From Solobacterium sp. (GTDB lineage Bacteria; Bacillota_I; Bacilli_A; Erysipelotrichales; Erysipelotrichaceae): a stretch of 26,666 bases of DNA. The translations under genes and the position numbers were made by a program. The notes under the pieces were generated by a model. That model saw nothing but the letters and a program-made list of their open reading frames with translations. It was not told where the DNA came from and did no database searches. Position 1 is the stretch's first letter; each line of letters begins with the position of its first letter. The DNA lies in assembly GCA_017419465.1 (NCBI GenBank), contig JAFOLE010000053.1, positions 1-26,666 on the forward strand. Direction: 5' to 3'. This document shows positions 1 to 6,422 of this stretch, one piece after another.

Positions 1-584
1 CCGAGCACCATATCCGGCGTATAGACAAGTCCCTGATCGCGGATCACTTCATTCTTCTGAAGCCGGCTCCAGTACTTGATCGGAATATGATACTTTGCGG
101 CCTGTTCGGGATCGAAGCGGCGTCTGCGCTGCAGTTCAATGGAATATCCGTAGGTCCGCACGCTGTGCTTTACCGCAAAAGCGTGGATATGCAGGAGTGA
201 ACCATCCGGAAACGGGAAGCGGTACTCCGGCTTTTTGAGTTCCACCGTCTGCACTTCAAACGGGATGCCTGCCGCAATGCACAGACCCGACACCACCTGA
301 AGCAGATTCTCCGGGCCGACGATCGTCACCGGCTCCGTACGTCCCGACATTCCCATCGACATGAGAATTCCCGGCAGACCCATGACATGGTCGCCATGAA
401 AATGGGTCAGGAGTATCAGATCGATATTGTGCGCGCTGCATCCGGCTTCCTTCATCGCAATCTGGGTGCCCTCGCCGCAGTCGATCAGGATTCCCCTGCC
501 GTTGTACTGCACGTAGAGCGATGTCAGCCAGCGATCCGGAAGCGGCATGGTTCCGCCGCATCCAAGCAATGTCACATCAAGCAT
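1..584 (-). CDS. rnz: Ribonuclease Z (partial, C-terminal part beyond window)
   Basis: This is a metallo-beta-lactamase-fold endonuclease that trims the 3' ends of tRNA precursors in the cytoplasm. The first 194 residues are visible; the family is about 300 long, so the gene continues past position 1. The start is the ATG at 582-584, preceded by AAGGA nine bases upstream. The N-terminus has the typical LGxGGxxP stretch (residues 7-15), a conserved LIDCGEGTQ (33-41), and the metal-binding HxHxDH motif as HFHGDH at 61-66. The order of these motifs, and the GILMSMGMSGR segment after the motif, fit RNase Z better than general MBL hydrolases. It lies downstream of serA on the same strand, separated by a terminator and a possible promoter, so it is probably its own transcription unit. 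The family call is firm; only the tRNA-processing role is assumed from the family. Confidence 0.9.
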   Translation of the reverse strand, partial: MLDVTLLGCGGTMPLPDRWLTSLYVQYNGRGILIDCGEGTQIAMKEAGCSAHNIDLILLTHFHGDHVMGLPGILMSMGMSGRTEPVTIVGPENLLQVVSGLCIAAGIPFEVQTVELKKPEYRFPFPDGSLLHIHAFAVKHSVRTYGYSIELQRRRRFDPEQAAKYHIPIKYWSRLQKNEVIRDQGLVYTPDMVL

Positions 585-616
585 ATGTATCAGTCCTTAT
601 ATAGAAAGCAGTTTAT

Positions 617-646
617 ATTTTAGCACGCTGTTGTGTGTCCGGACAC
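617..646 (-). promoter_or_regulatory. Possible rnz promoter with a palindrome over the -35 region
   Basis: On the minus strand a -10-like TAAAAT lies at 617-622, about 33 bases before the rnz start codon. Seventeen bases further upstream the -35 position holds TGTCCG, a poor match. That position falls in a perfect 12-base palindrome, GTGTCCGGACAC, at 635-646. A weak -35 overlapped by a palindrome is a common arrangement for a regulated promoter, but no regulator can be named. Confidence 0.35.
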
Positions 647-649
647 TGT

Positions 650-675
650 AAGAAAAGCCGGCAGTATATGCCGGC
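650..675 (-). terminator. Rho-independent terminator after serA
   Basis: A perfect 7-bp stem, GCCGGCA (657-663) with TGCCGGC (669-675), has a 5-base loop and is followed on the minus strand by TTTTCTT. It starts 9 bases after the serA stop codon and separates the serCA operon from rnz. Confidence 0.85.
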
Positions 676-683
676 ATGTGGGA

Positions 684-1847
684 TTATTTGATGACGCGGA
701 CGCGGTAGACACCGTCAAGACCGCAGAGCTTTGCGACCGTGATGGCATCCGCAGCGCTGTCAAGATCCACCATGGTATATGCGACGTCACCGCGTGACTT
801 GTTCGCCATTTCCGCAATGTTCAGACCTGCATCACCGAGGATCGAAGTGAATCCGGTGATCATGTTTTTCTGATTCTTGTGGAAAATGCCGATCCGGCTC
901 ACGGTTGTGCAAACGCCCATATCGCATGCAGGATAGTTCACGGAGTTGCGGATATTTCCGTTTTCGAGATATTCCTGCAGTTCATCGACTGCCATCTTCG
1001 CGCAGTTGTCTTCCGACTCTGCGGTCGATGCGCCGAGGTGCGGGGTGGTAATGCAGTTGGGATGACCGGCAACCGTTGTGTTCGGGAAATCACTGACATA
1101 GCGGTGAACCTTGCCGGCATCGAGTGCCTTGAGCATCGCCTCTTCATCAACCAGCGCATCTCTTGCCATATTGATGATGACAACGCCGTCTTTCATCATA
1201 TCGATGGCTTCCGCGTTGATCATCTTTTTTGTCTGATCCATCAGCGGAACGTGAATCGTGATGTAATCACAGTTCCGGTAGATATCCTCAACATTCACGA
1301 CATGCGTGATCTTGCGGGACAGATGCCATGCATGCTCGACCGAGACATAAGGGTCATAGCCGTAAACATCCATGTCCATATAGACAGCGGAGTTGGCAAC
1401 CTGAACGCCGATTGCGCCAAGGCCGATGATGCCGAGCTTCTTGCCCTTGAGCTCCGTACCGGCAAACTGCTTCTTCTGCTTTTCGGTATCTGCGGCGATG
1501 TCGGTATCACCCTTGTTTTCTCTGACCCAGTTGATTCCTTCGACGATGTCACGGCTCGCCAGCAGCATTCCCGCAAAGACGAGTTCCTTGACGCCGTTGG
1601 CATTGGCACCCGGCGTATTGAATACGACGATGCCCTGTTCGGAACAGCGGTCCAGCGGAATGTTGTTTACTCCGGCACCGGCACGGGCGATCGCAAGAAG
1701 CTTATCGCCGAACTCCATGTCATGAAGCCGTGCAGACCGTACGAGCAGGCCGTCTGCTTCGTTTACATCATCGGTCGGTTCAAAGCCCGCATGGAAGCGT
1801 TTGAGTCCGACTTCCGCAATATTGTTCAGACATGCATACTTAGGCAT
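684..1847 (-). CDS. serA: D-3-phosphoglycerate dehydrogenase (short type with C-terminal ACT-like domain)
   Basis: It oxidises 3-phosphoglycerate to 3-phosphohydroxypyruvate with NAD+, the first step of serine synthesis. The protein is 387 residues. The Rossmann motif GLGAIG is at 142-147, the catalytic-Arg region NMARD at 226-230, and the catalytic-His region TPHLGAST at 268-275. Residues from about 328 form an ACT-like regulatory domain. The start chosen is the ATG at 1845-1847: it has GAGGA eight bases upstream and makes an 8-base overlap with the serC stop, a sign of translational coupling. An in-frame ATG upstream would add ten residues that do not look conserved. One oddity: the position expected for the catalytic Glu, 29 residues after the Arg, appears to be Thr258 (see findings). 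Confidence 0.92.
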   Translation of the reverse strand: MPKYACLNNIAEVGLKRFHAGFEPTDDVNEADGLLVRSARLHDMEFGDKLLAIARAGAGVNNIPLDRCSEQGIVVFNTPGANANGVKELVFAGMLLASRDIVEGINWVRENKGDTDIAADTEKQKKQFAGTELKGKKLGIIGLGAIGVQVANSAVYMDMDVYGYDPYVSVEHAWHLSRKITHVVNVEDIYRNCDYITIHVPLMDQTKKMINAEAIDMMKDGVVIINMARDALVDEEAMLKALDAGKVHRYVSDFPNTTVAGHPNCITTPHLGASTAESEDNCAKMAVDELQEYLENGNIRNSVNYPACDMGVCTTVSRIGIFHKNQKNMITGFTSILGDAGLNIAEMANKSRGDVAYTMVDLDSAADAITVAKLCGLDGVYRVRVIK

Positions 1848-2940
1848 TGTTCGCATCCTCCGCATGTTCTTCTTCAAACTTCTTCATGAAGGCAACGAGC
1901 GCTTCAACGCCTTCCTTCGGCATCGCATTATAGAGCGACGCACGCATTCCGCCGACGGAACGGTGACCCTTGAGGGATACAAGACCCGCAGCTTCCGCTT
2001 CCTTGACGAACAGCTTGTCGAGATCTTCATTTCCCGTCACAAACGGAACATTCATCAGCGAGCGGTCTTCCTTTACAACCGTGCCCTTGAAGAGCTTCGA
2101 CTGATCAAGGAAATCGTAGAGGATCTTCGCCTTCTCCTCGTTATGCTTTGCCATCGCTTCCAGGCCGCCCTGTTCCTTCAGCCACTTGAAGACCAGACCG
2201 CATACATAGATATTCCAGCACGGCGGCGTGTTGTACAGGCTGCCGGCATCCGCATGGGTCTTGTATCTCAGCATCGTCGGAACCTGTTCGGGAAGTTCAT
2301 CCGGAATCAGATCCTTGCGCATGATGACAATCGTCACACCGGCCGGACCGACATTCTTCTGAACACCGCCGTAAAGCAGGCCGTACTTTGTGACATCGAC
2401 CGGACGGCTCAGGAAGTTACTGGAAATATCCGCCACAAGAATGTGACCTTTGGTGTTCGGCAATGTCTTGTATTCCGTACCGTAAATCGTGTTGTTTTCA
2501 CAGATGTAGACATAATCCGCATCTTCCGGAATCGGAAGATCCGTGCAGTCCGGCAGATACGAGAAGGTCTTGTCTGCAGAAGATGCGACGACAACCGCTT
2601 CTCCGTACTTGGACGCTTCCGCGCAGGCCTTCTTTGCCCACTGACCGGTTACGATAAACGCCGCCTTATGATTCTTCATCAGATTCATGGGAATCATTGC
2701 GAACTGTGTAGATGCGCCTCCCTGCAGGAACATCACGGCATAATCATCAGGAATTCCCATCAGATCACGCAGATCCTGCTCTGCTTCCTTGATAATCGCA
2801 TCGTAGACTTTTCCGCGGTGGGACATCTCCATAACGGACATTCCGCTGCCCTTGTAGTCCAGCATGTCGGCTGCGCATTGTTTCAGCACGGCTTCCGGAA
2901 GTACTGCCGGACCGGCTGAGAAGTTATAAACACGGCTCAT
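1840..2940 (-). CDS. serC: Phosphoserine aminotransferase
   Basis: It converts 3-phosphohydroxypyruvate and glutamate to phosphoserine and 2-oxoglutarate, using pyridoxal phosphate; this is step two of serine synthesis. The protein is 366 residues, normal for the family. It begins with the hallmark NFSAGPAVLP (6-15), has the GGAST phosphate-binding segment at 74-78, and carries the PLP-binding lysine K195 in GGVQKNVGPAG. The start is the ATG at 2938-2940, with AGGGGG about six bases upstream. A longer in-frame start at 2961 would swallow that ribosome binding site. It is first in a serC-serA operon and overlaps serA by 8 bases. No serB phosphatase is present in the window, so the third step must be encoded elsewhere. 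Confidence 0.95.
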   Translation of the reverse strand: MSRVYNFSAGPAVLPEAVLKQCAADMLDYKGSGMSVMEMSHRGKVYDAIIKEAEQDLRDLMGIPDDYAVMFLQGGASTQFAMIPMNLMKNHKAAFIVTGQWAKKACAEASKYGEAVVVASSADKTFSYLPDCTDLPIPEDADYVYICENNTIYGTEYKTLPNTKGHILVADISSNFLSRPVDVTKYGLLYGGVQKNVGPAGVTIVIMRKDLIPDELPEQVPTMLRYKTHADAGSLYNTPPCWNIYVCGLVFKWLKEQGGLEAMAKHNEEKAKILYDFLDQSKLFKGTVVKEDRSLMNVPFVTGNEDLDKLFVKEAEAAGLVSLKGHRSVGGMRASLYNAMPKEGVEALVAFMKKFEEEHAEDANNA

Positions 2941-2965
2941 ATTTGTTTCCCCCTGCCACAATAAC

Positions 2966-2978
2966 GAGACCTATTATA
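2966..2978 (-). promoter_or_regulatory. -10 element of the serC-serA promoter
   Basis: A perfect TATAAT on the minus strand (2973-2978) would place transcription start near 2966 and give a leader of about 25 bases before serC. No good -35 lies 16-18 bases upstream, so the promoter may need an activator. The two inverted repeats at 3029-3066 are in the right region for one. Confidence 0.6.
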
Positions 2979-3028
2979 GGTGATTTCGTTCACAAATCGA
3001 GAGAAAAGTTCATGGAATTACGAAAAAT

Positions 3029-3066
3029 GTTTCAAATTATGAAACCCTATATGAAAATTGTTTCAT
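3029..3066. promoter_or_regulatory. Two tandem inverted repeats upstream of serC (candidate operators)
   Basis: Repeat 1 (3029-3045) has arms GTTTCA and TGAAAC around a 5-base centre. Repeat 2 (3051-3066) has arms ATGAAA and TTTCAT around a 4-base centre. The centres are about 21.5 bases apart, roughly two turns of the helix, and both share the TTTCA/TGAAA half-site. They lie about 63 to 100 bases upstream of the predicted serC transcription start, where activators usually bind. Neither has a T-run placed to make it a terminator. Confidence 0.5.
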
Positions 3067-3097
3067 AAAGAAAAAGCTTCCTCTCAGCTGCGGAAGC
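3066..3097 (-). terminator. Terminator of the degenerate-lipobox secreted protein gene
   Basis: The stem GCTTCC/GGAAGC (arms 3076-3081 and 3092-3097) encloses a 10-base loop and is followed on the minus strand by TTTTTCTTT. It overlaps the stop codon of the gene ending at 3084. Confidence 0.7.
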
Positions 3098-3755
3098 CGC
3101 CTTTGACCATTCTGACCCGGTCCCCTTCCTCCGAACTCTTCATTTTGTCGGAGCCGATGGACTGGGTATAAATAATTCCGGTCTCAATCGGTTCATCGCT
3201 CACCTTCTCGATATCCGCGATTGCGCCGTGGAGATATTCACAGTTGTTGAAATTGCCGCTGGACGCCAGCCCGTTGGCTCCGCCGAAGTAGGCAATTGCC
3301 TTGTCTGTATCAATGACAAACTCCAGCACATGTCCGTTGGAATCGGCACTGCATCCGTTGGATGCGTGGACCGATGCCTTGGCATCCACCTTTACAACCG
3401 GAATCGTGATGCCGGTATCGAGAATAAAGTAATACCGGGAGCCGATCTCCCCGAATGAGTATGCCAGGGCCACTCCGATAAAGCCGTCCTCATCCACCAG
3501 AAAGCCCGTTTCCTCATCGACCGTGCAGTGGTTATGGATGTACTGGTACTGCGCACTTCCGACACTTGTGATCATGCGGTAGTCTTCATAGGTCTTGATA
3601 TCACTGGTGGAACAGGCACCGATGCTCTCCGACTTGAATTCCTTCTTATAGTTCTTCAGCCGGCCAAGCGAAAAATCCTCCGGAGAATAACCCGTGAGAA
3701 ATAACGATGCGCCTGTGCATGCGAGCAGGCATGTAAAAAGACGTTTTATCTTCAT
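3084..3755 (-). CDS. Secreted or membrane-anchored protein of unknown function, degenerate lipobox
   Basis: I do not recognise the family. The 223-residue protein begins with a clear export signal: MKIKR, then a hydrophobic core at residues 6-20. It ends in LTGY where a lipoprotein signal peptide would have LTGC, so the lipidation Cys is Tyr23 (codon TAT, one base from TGT). The mature part has four cysteines (in ACST, HNHC, SNGC and NNCE contexts), which could form disulfides outside the cell. The start at 3753-3755 is chosen for the signal peptide, although its ribosome binding site is weak. A TTG start at 3797 would add 14 residues and bury the signal. It has its own terminator. Function unknown. 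Confidence 0.7.
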   Translation of the reverse strand: MKIKRLFTCLLACTGASLFLTGYSPEDFSLGRLKNYKKEFKSESIGACSTSDIKTYEDYRMITSVGSAQYQYIHNHCTVDEETGFLVDEDGFIGVALAYSFGEIGSRYYFILDTGITIPVVKVDAKASVHASNGCSADSNGHVLEFVIDTDKAIAYFGGANGLASSGNFNNCEYLHGAIADIEKVSDEPIETGIIYTQSIGSDKMKSSEEGDRVRMVKGGFRS

Positions 3756-3821
3756 AAAACCAGCTTCATTGTACGCTGTGCGCTGATTTTGCGTCAAATA
3801 CCGCCCCTGCCGGGTCTGTCA

Positions 3822-3856
3822 CAAACAGAAAATCCGGACTGCCGTGCAGCCCGGAT
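3822..3856 (-). terminator. Terminator of the DUF4230-like gene
   Basis: An 11-bp stem with one mismatch (arms 3832-3842 and 3846-3856) has a 3-base loop and is followed on the minus strand by TTTTCTGTTT. It sits 11 bases after the stop codon of the gene ending at 3867. Confidence 0.8.
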
Positions 3857-3866
3857 CTCATGGCGA

Positions 3867-4670
3867 TTAACGGAATACCACTTCCAGAGAATAGTCCTTT
3901 GCGACGCCCTTGATGATCGGGGAGTACATCTCCCAGACGGACAGAATCGCAAAGCGGTCAGCATTGTCCAGCACGTTGGAAGTATCCAGCTTTTCCTGCA
4001 TCTTCTGGCGTGCCTCCGCCTGGATATCCCGGTTCTGTTCAGGGGTCAGCTTGATTTCCCCGAACGCAAGCAGACCGTTGGTCGTGTCACCGAACATGAT
4101 CTTGTCTTCCGGAATATTGAGCGGTTCCTGTTTCGGGTGCGGAATCTTCAGCGTAATCAGCTTTTCTTCTTCATTAAAGGAAATATCCGACTTCCGCAGC
4201 TGTCCAAGATCCACCGTATACACTGCCGTTCCCGTGAATGTGATTACCTTCATCTTTGTGAATGCGCCCCAGTTCAGGAAGCCGGTATCCGTAACGGTTA
4301 CCGCATCGGATACTTCCTGCGAGAAGACTTCGAGCTTCTTGAGCTTTTCGGAATCGCCGAGAATTGCCTCTTCAAAGTCTGCGGCGGTATAGCCGAAGAT
4401 GCTGTTGTCCTCCAGCACAAGATCATGCGACTGGGCTTCCTCCGAAAACGTTGTGAGCGACTGAAATCCCTGATGCATTGCGTTGATCTTCGGAAGAATC
4501 AGTCCGGCGATGAGACCGATGACAATCAGGGACGGAAGAATCTGAAGCCACGCGCCGGATTTTCCGCCTTTTTTTGCGCCGCGGGCAGCGGCCTGTTCCA
4601 CACGTTTCAGAAACGCTTCTTCGTTTTCCTGGGTGCTGCGTTCATTCTGTGCATTCTTTTCTTCACTCAT
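3867..4670 (-). CDS. DUF4230-like membrane-anchored protein
   Basis: The protein is 267 residues. A charged, Glu/Lys-rich cytoplasmic N-terminus (1-40) is followed by one membrane helix at about 42-60. A long extracytoplasmic domain follows, so orientation is probably N-in, C-out. The segment with TGTAVYTVDLGQL and the following LKIPHPK strand resembles the DUF4230 family, membrane-anchored proteins of unknown function; this is recall from sequence pattern, not a search. The start at 4668-4670 has a strong AAGGAGG nine bases upstream. It is followed by its own hairpin terminator. A 17-base palindrome lies 41 bases upstream, between it and the acetyltransferase gene. The biochemical role is unknown. 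Confidence 0.75.
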   Translation of the reverse strand: MSEEKNAQNERSTQENEEAFLKRVEQAAARGAKKGGKSGAWLQILPSLIVIGLIAGLILPKINAMHQGFQSLTTFSEEAQSHDLVLEDNSIFGYTAADFEEAILGDSEKLKKLEVFSQEVSDAVTVTDTGFLNWGAFTKMKVITFTGTAVYTVDLGQLRKSDISFNEEEKLITLKIPHPKQEPLNIPEDKIMFGDTTNGLLAFGEIKLTPEQNRDIQAEARQKMQEKLDTSNVLDNADRFAILSVWEMYSPIIKGVAKDYSLEVVFR

Positions 4671-4710
4671 GGTTCATCCCTCCTTATTGATTATGATATC
4701 GTTTCCCGAT

Positions 4711-4727
4711 CGTTCCGTTACGGAACG
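4711..4727. repeat. 17-base near-perfect palindrome between genes
   Basis: Arms CGTTCCGT and ACGGAACG flank a single T. Pairing can extend outward through GATC/GATC with a one-base bulge. On the minus strand it is not followed by a T-run, so it is a poor Rho-independent terminator for the acetyltransferase gene that stops at 4730. It may be an operator for the DUF4230-like gene. Confidence 0.45.
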
Positions 4728-4729
4728 GA

Positions 4730-5320
4730 TCAGTCGGTATGAATATTATCCCGGAACAGTTTTTCCGGGAGAATGCGCCGGTAGACGTTTTCATAGCGGC
4801 GGATCACATCCTGCCGCTGATGCGGACCATGGGTTCCCGCTTCCAGGATGCGGAAGTCCACTCCGAAGCAGCGGACATCAATGCCGGTATCCAGAATCCC
4901 GTTGCGGAGGTAAAACTCCACGCGGCGTTTCCGCAGTGCCGTTTCATCCGCATCTCTTCCGGAATCCGGAAGCTCAGCTTCGATGATTACATATTCCTTA
5001 TCCTTCAGCCGGTTTTCCAGCAGCCGCAGCAGTTCACTTCCGGCACCGCTGCTGCGCCGCCCGGGAATCACCGCAAGATAATCAATAAGACATACGTCTT
5101 CTGCCTCAACCAGGCATACATATCCGATAACTTCATTATGATCCAGTAACCCCAGAAACCGGTAATATCCTTCTGCGATTCCCTGTTCAATCAGTTCCAG
5201 CGATTTCAGTTCAGAAGGAGGAAAATCTTCTTTCATGTGTTCGTTGTAGACCCTTCGCCGCTGTGCTTCATCAAGCACCGCAAGGCGAAGTCCCTTCTGC
5301 TGTGTTCTGTGTTCCGGCAT
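4730..5320 (-). CDS. GNAT-family N-acetyltransferase
   Basis: The 196-residue protein has the layout of a single GNAT domain. The signature acetyl-CoA pyrophosphate-binding loop appears as RRSSGAG (88-94), after the beta-4 strand DYLAVIP (80-86). Upstream, YRFLGLLDHNEVIGYVCLVE is a typical beta-2/beta-3 hairpin. Substrate cannot be inferred. Residues 136-196 extend past the core and may help fix substrate or dimer contacts. The start at 5318-5320 has GGAGAA seven bases upstream, and only two bases separate it from the stop codon of the 54-residue membrane protein at 5323, so the two are co-transcribed. Family call firm, function open. Confidence 0.82.
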   Translation of the reverse strand: MPEHRTQQKGLRLAVLDEAQRRRVYNEHMKEDFPPSELKSLELIEQGIAEGYYRFLGLLDHNEVIGYVCLVEAEDVCLIDYLAVIPGRRSSGAGSELLRLLENRLKDKEYVIIEAELPDSGRDADETALRKRRVEFYLRNGILDTGIDVRCFGVDFRILEAGTHGPHQRQDVIRRYENVYRRILPEKLFRDNIHTD

Positions 5321-5322
5321 TC

Positions 5323-5487
5323 TTATTCTCCTGCCGTTCGGCGTTCATTTCTCGCGTCGAGAAGCCCGCGGATATAGGGTCGGATCAGCTTATCAATGGG
5401 AAGTTTGTATTTCCGGCACATGGCAGTGCCGAACAGAATCAGAATCAGACTGATTCCGATAAATATAAGATGTCCCTGACTGTACAT
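5323..5487 (-). CDS. Small single-pass membrane protein, 54 residues
   Basis: This short open frame runs from the ATG at 5485-5487 to the TAA at 5323-5325. It begins MYSQGH, has one hydrophobic helix at about residues 7-23 (rich in Leu and Ile), then a basic tail with CRKYK and GLLDARNERR, so the C-terminus is probably cytoplasmic. AGGGG lies about seven bases before the ATG, and a TATAAT -10 lies some 37 bases upstream. Its stop is two bases from the acetyltransferase start, which argues strongly that it is a real first gene of a two-gene operon. I recognise no family. Confidence 0.7.
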   Translation of the reverse strand: MYSQGHLIFIGISLILILFGTAMCRKYKLPIDKLIRPYIRGLLDARNERRTAGE

Positions 5488-5523
5488 GATAATCCCCTGT
5501 TACCGAAACCGGCATTACATATT

Positions 5524-5529
5524 ATTATA
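5524..5529 (-). promoter_or_regulatory. -10 element for the small membrane protein/GNAT operon
   Basis: A perfect TATAAT on the minus strand lies 37 bases before the 54-codon gene. The -35 candidate (TTACTT, spacing 16) is weak. The region 5488-5587 is shared with the divergent plus-strand gene at 5588, so promoters for both must fit in 100 bases. Confidence 0.5.
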
Positions 5530-5587
5530 CGAATGGATATCCTTTAAGTAACATCCATGCAGTGATTTTTCAGAAAGGCGAACGACG

Positions 5588-6322
5588 ATGAGCTATCAGA
5601 CACAGAACAGGCCGGAATACCCGACAGTTCCCGAAGAGGAAACCGAACAGACCGCCGCATCCGCCGGAACCGCAAAGACGCAGAAATCTGATACACTGCG
5701 CATTCTTGCGGTAATCCTGGTCAGCGTGCTGTGTTTTTCTGCCGGCGTCTTTCTCCGTACCCGGACAAATGACCCGTTCCGCATGACCGCCGAACCGGGA
5801 AGACTGCCGCTTTCAGAATATGTGCTGCGGGACTGTGATACCGGAGAACCGGTTCAGGGATACCGTGTGGAAGGCTTCAGTGACACCTATACCTTTACCT
5901 TCAGTCTGAATCACTATGAGACATCCCGCGGAATCGGAATCGGCAGTTCCTGGAATGACTTCGTGGAAGCTTACGGGGACATTTATGTTTATGAGGCGGA
6001 ATCCGGCAGCACCCTTATTCATCCGGATGAGCCTATGACTGTGCAGGAGTTTCATGATACGTATGTCACGACCGGAGAGATGGACCCGGCAGTTTCCGAG
6101 CTGAAAATCACCTTCATGACCGGCACAGACGGAAAGCATCTGTATTATACGGATGGGGATATGCTGAGGGCGAAGAATAATTATGAACATATGCCCGGAC
6201 TCTTCAAGCCGGTTCTGGAGGAAGAGGAACGGCCTTCCCGCTTCTGGATGAACTTTTCCTTCGTGCCGGAAGACGGAGGCACGCTTGACTTTATCTATTC
6301 CGGTTCATATCCGGAGTACTGA
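5588..6322 (+). CDS. Bitopic membrane protein with extracellular domain, function unknown
   Basis: The protein is 244 residues. A disordered, Pro/Glu/Thr-rich cytoplasmic head (1-36) leads into one membrane helix (about 38-56) and an extracytoplasmic domain. The stretch SRGIGIGSSWNDFVEAYG (113-130) resembles a short motif (RGI.IGdS...V...YG) common in secreted Gram-positive proteins with small alpha/beta repeats; this is a fold hint only. The start at 5588 has AAAGG about nine bases upstream. The gene ends in a strong terminator at 6326-6350 and stands alone. It lies 100 bases upstream of the ABC exporter pair on the same strand, so a partnership is possible but not shown. It is not a HlyD-type adaptor: there are no coiled-coil or lipoyl-like segments. 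Confidence 0.7.
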   Translation: MSYQTQNRPEYPTVPEEETEQTAASAGTAKTQKSDTLRILAVILVSVLCFSAGVFLRTRTNDPFRMTAEPGRLPLSEYVLRDCDTGEPVQGYRVEGFSDTYTFTFSLNHYETSRGIGIGSSWNDFVEAYGDIYVYEAESGSTLIHPDEPMTVQEFHDTYVTTGEMDPAVSELKITFMTGTDGKHLYYTDGDMLRAKNNYEHMPGLFKPVLEEEERPSRFWMNFSFVPEDGGTLDFIYSGSYPEY

Positions 6323-6325
6323 ATG

Positions 6326-6350
6326 ACATCCCCGGGACGGGATGTTTTTT
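6326..6350 (+). terminator. Terminator of the bitopic membrane protein gene
   Basis: A 7-bp stem, ACATCCC (6326-6332) with GGGATGT (6339-6345), has a 6-base loop and runs straight into TTTTTT. It separates this gene from the exporter operon. Confidence 0.9.
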
Positions 6351-6379
6351 ATGACGCAGTATCTTTTTTTATTTACAAT
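6351..6379 (+). promoter_or_regulatory. Candidate promoter of the ABC exporter operon
   Basis: ATGACG (6351-6356) and TACAAT (6374-6379) are separated by 17 bases and sit directly after the upstream terminator. This gives a leader of about 37 bases before the start at 6423. Matches to consensus are 4 of 6 and 5 of 6. Confidence 0.5.
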
Positions 6380-6422
6380 AATTTCATAAGCATTTCTTTA
6401 CTTGCCTTTCGGAGGATAACGA

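Noticed and set aside
879..1889. Plus-strand open frame of 336 codons opposite serA
   Set aside because: It lies on the reverse of a well-supported gene, has no family-like sequence and comes from the codon bias of the real gene.
1801..2919. Plus-strand open frame of 372 codons opposite serC
   Set aside because: Antisense shadow of serC; composition has no recognisable domain or ribosome binding site.
3084..3797. TTG start at 3797 for the secreted protein gene
   Set aside because: It would put 14 polar residues before the signal peptide; the ATG at 3755 gives a normal export signal.
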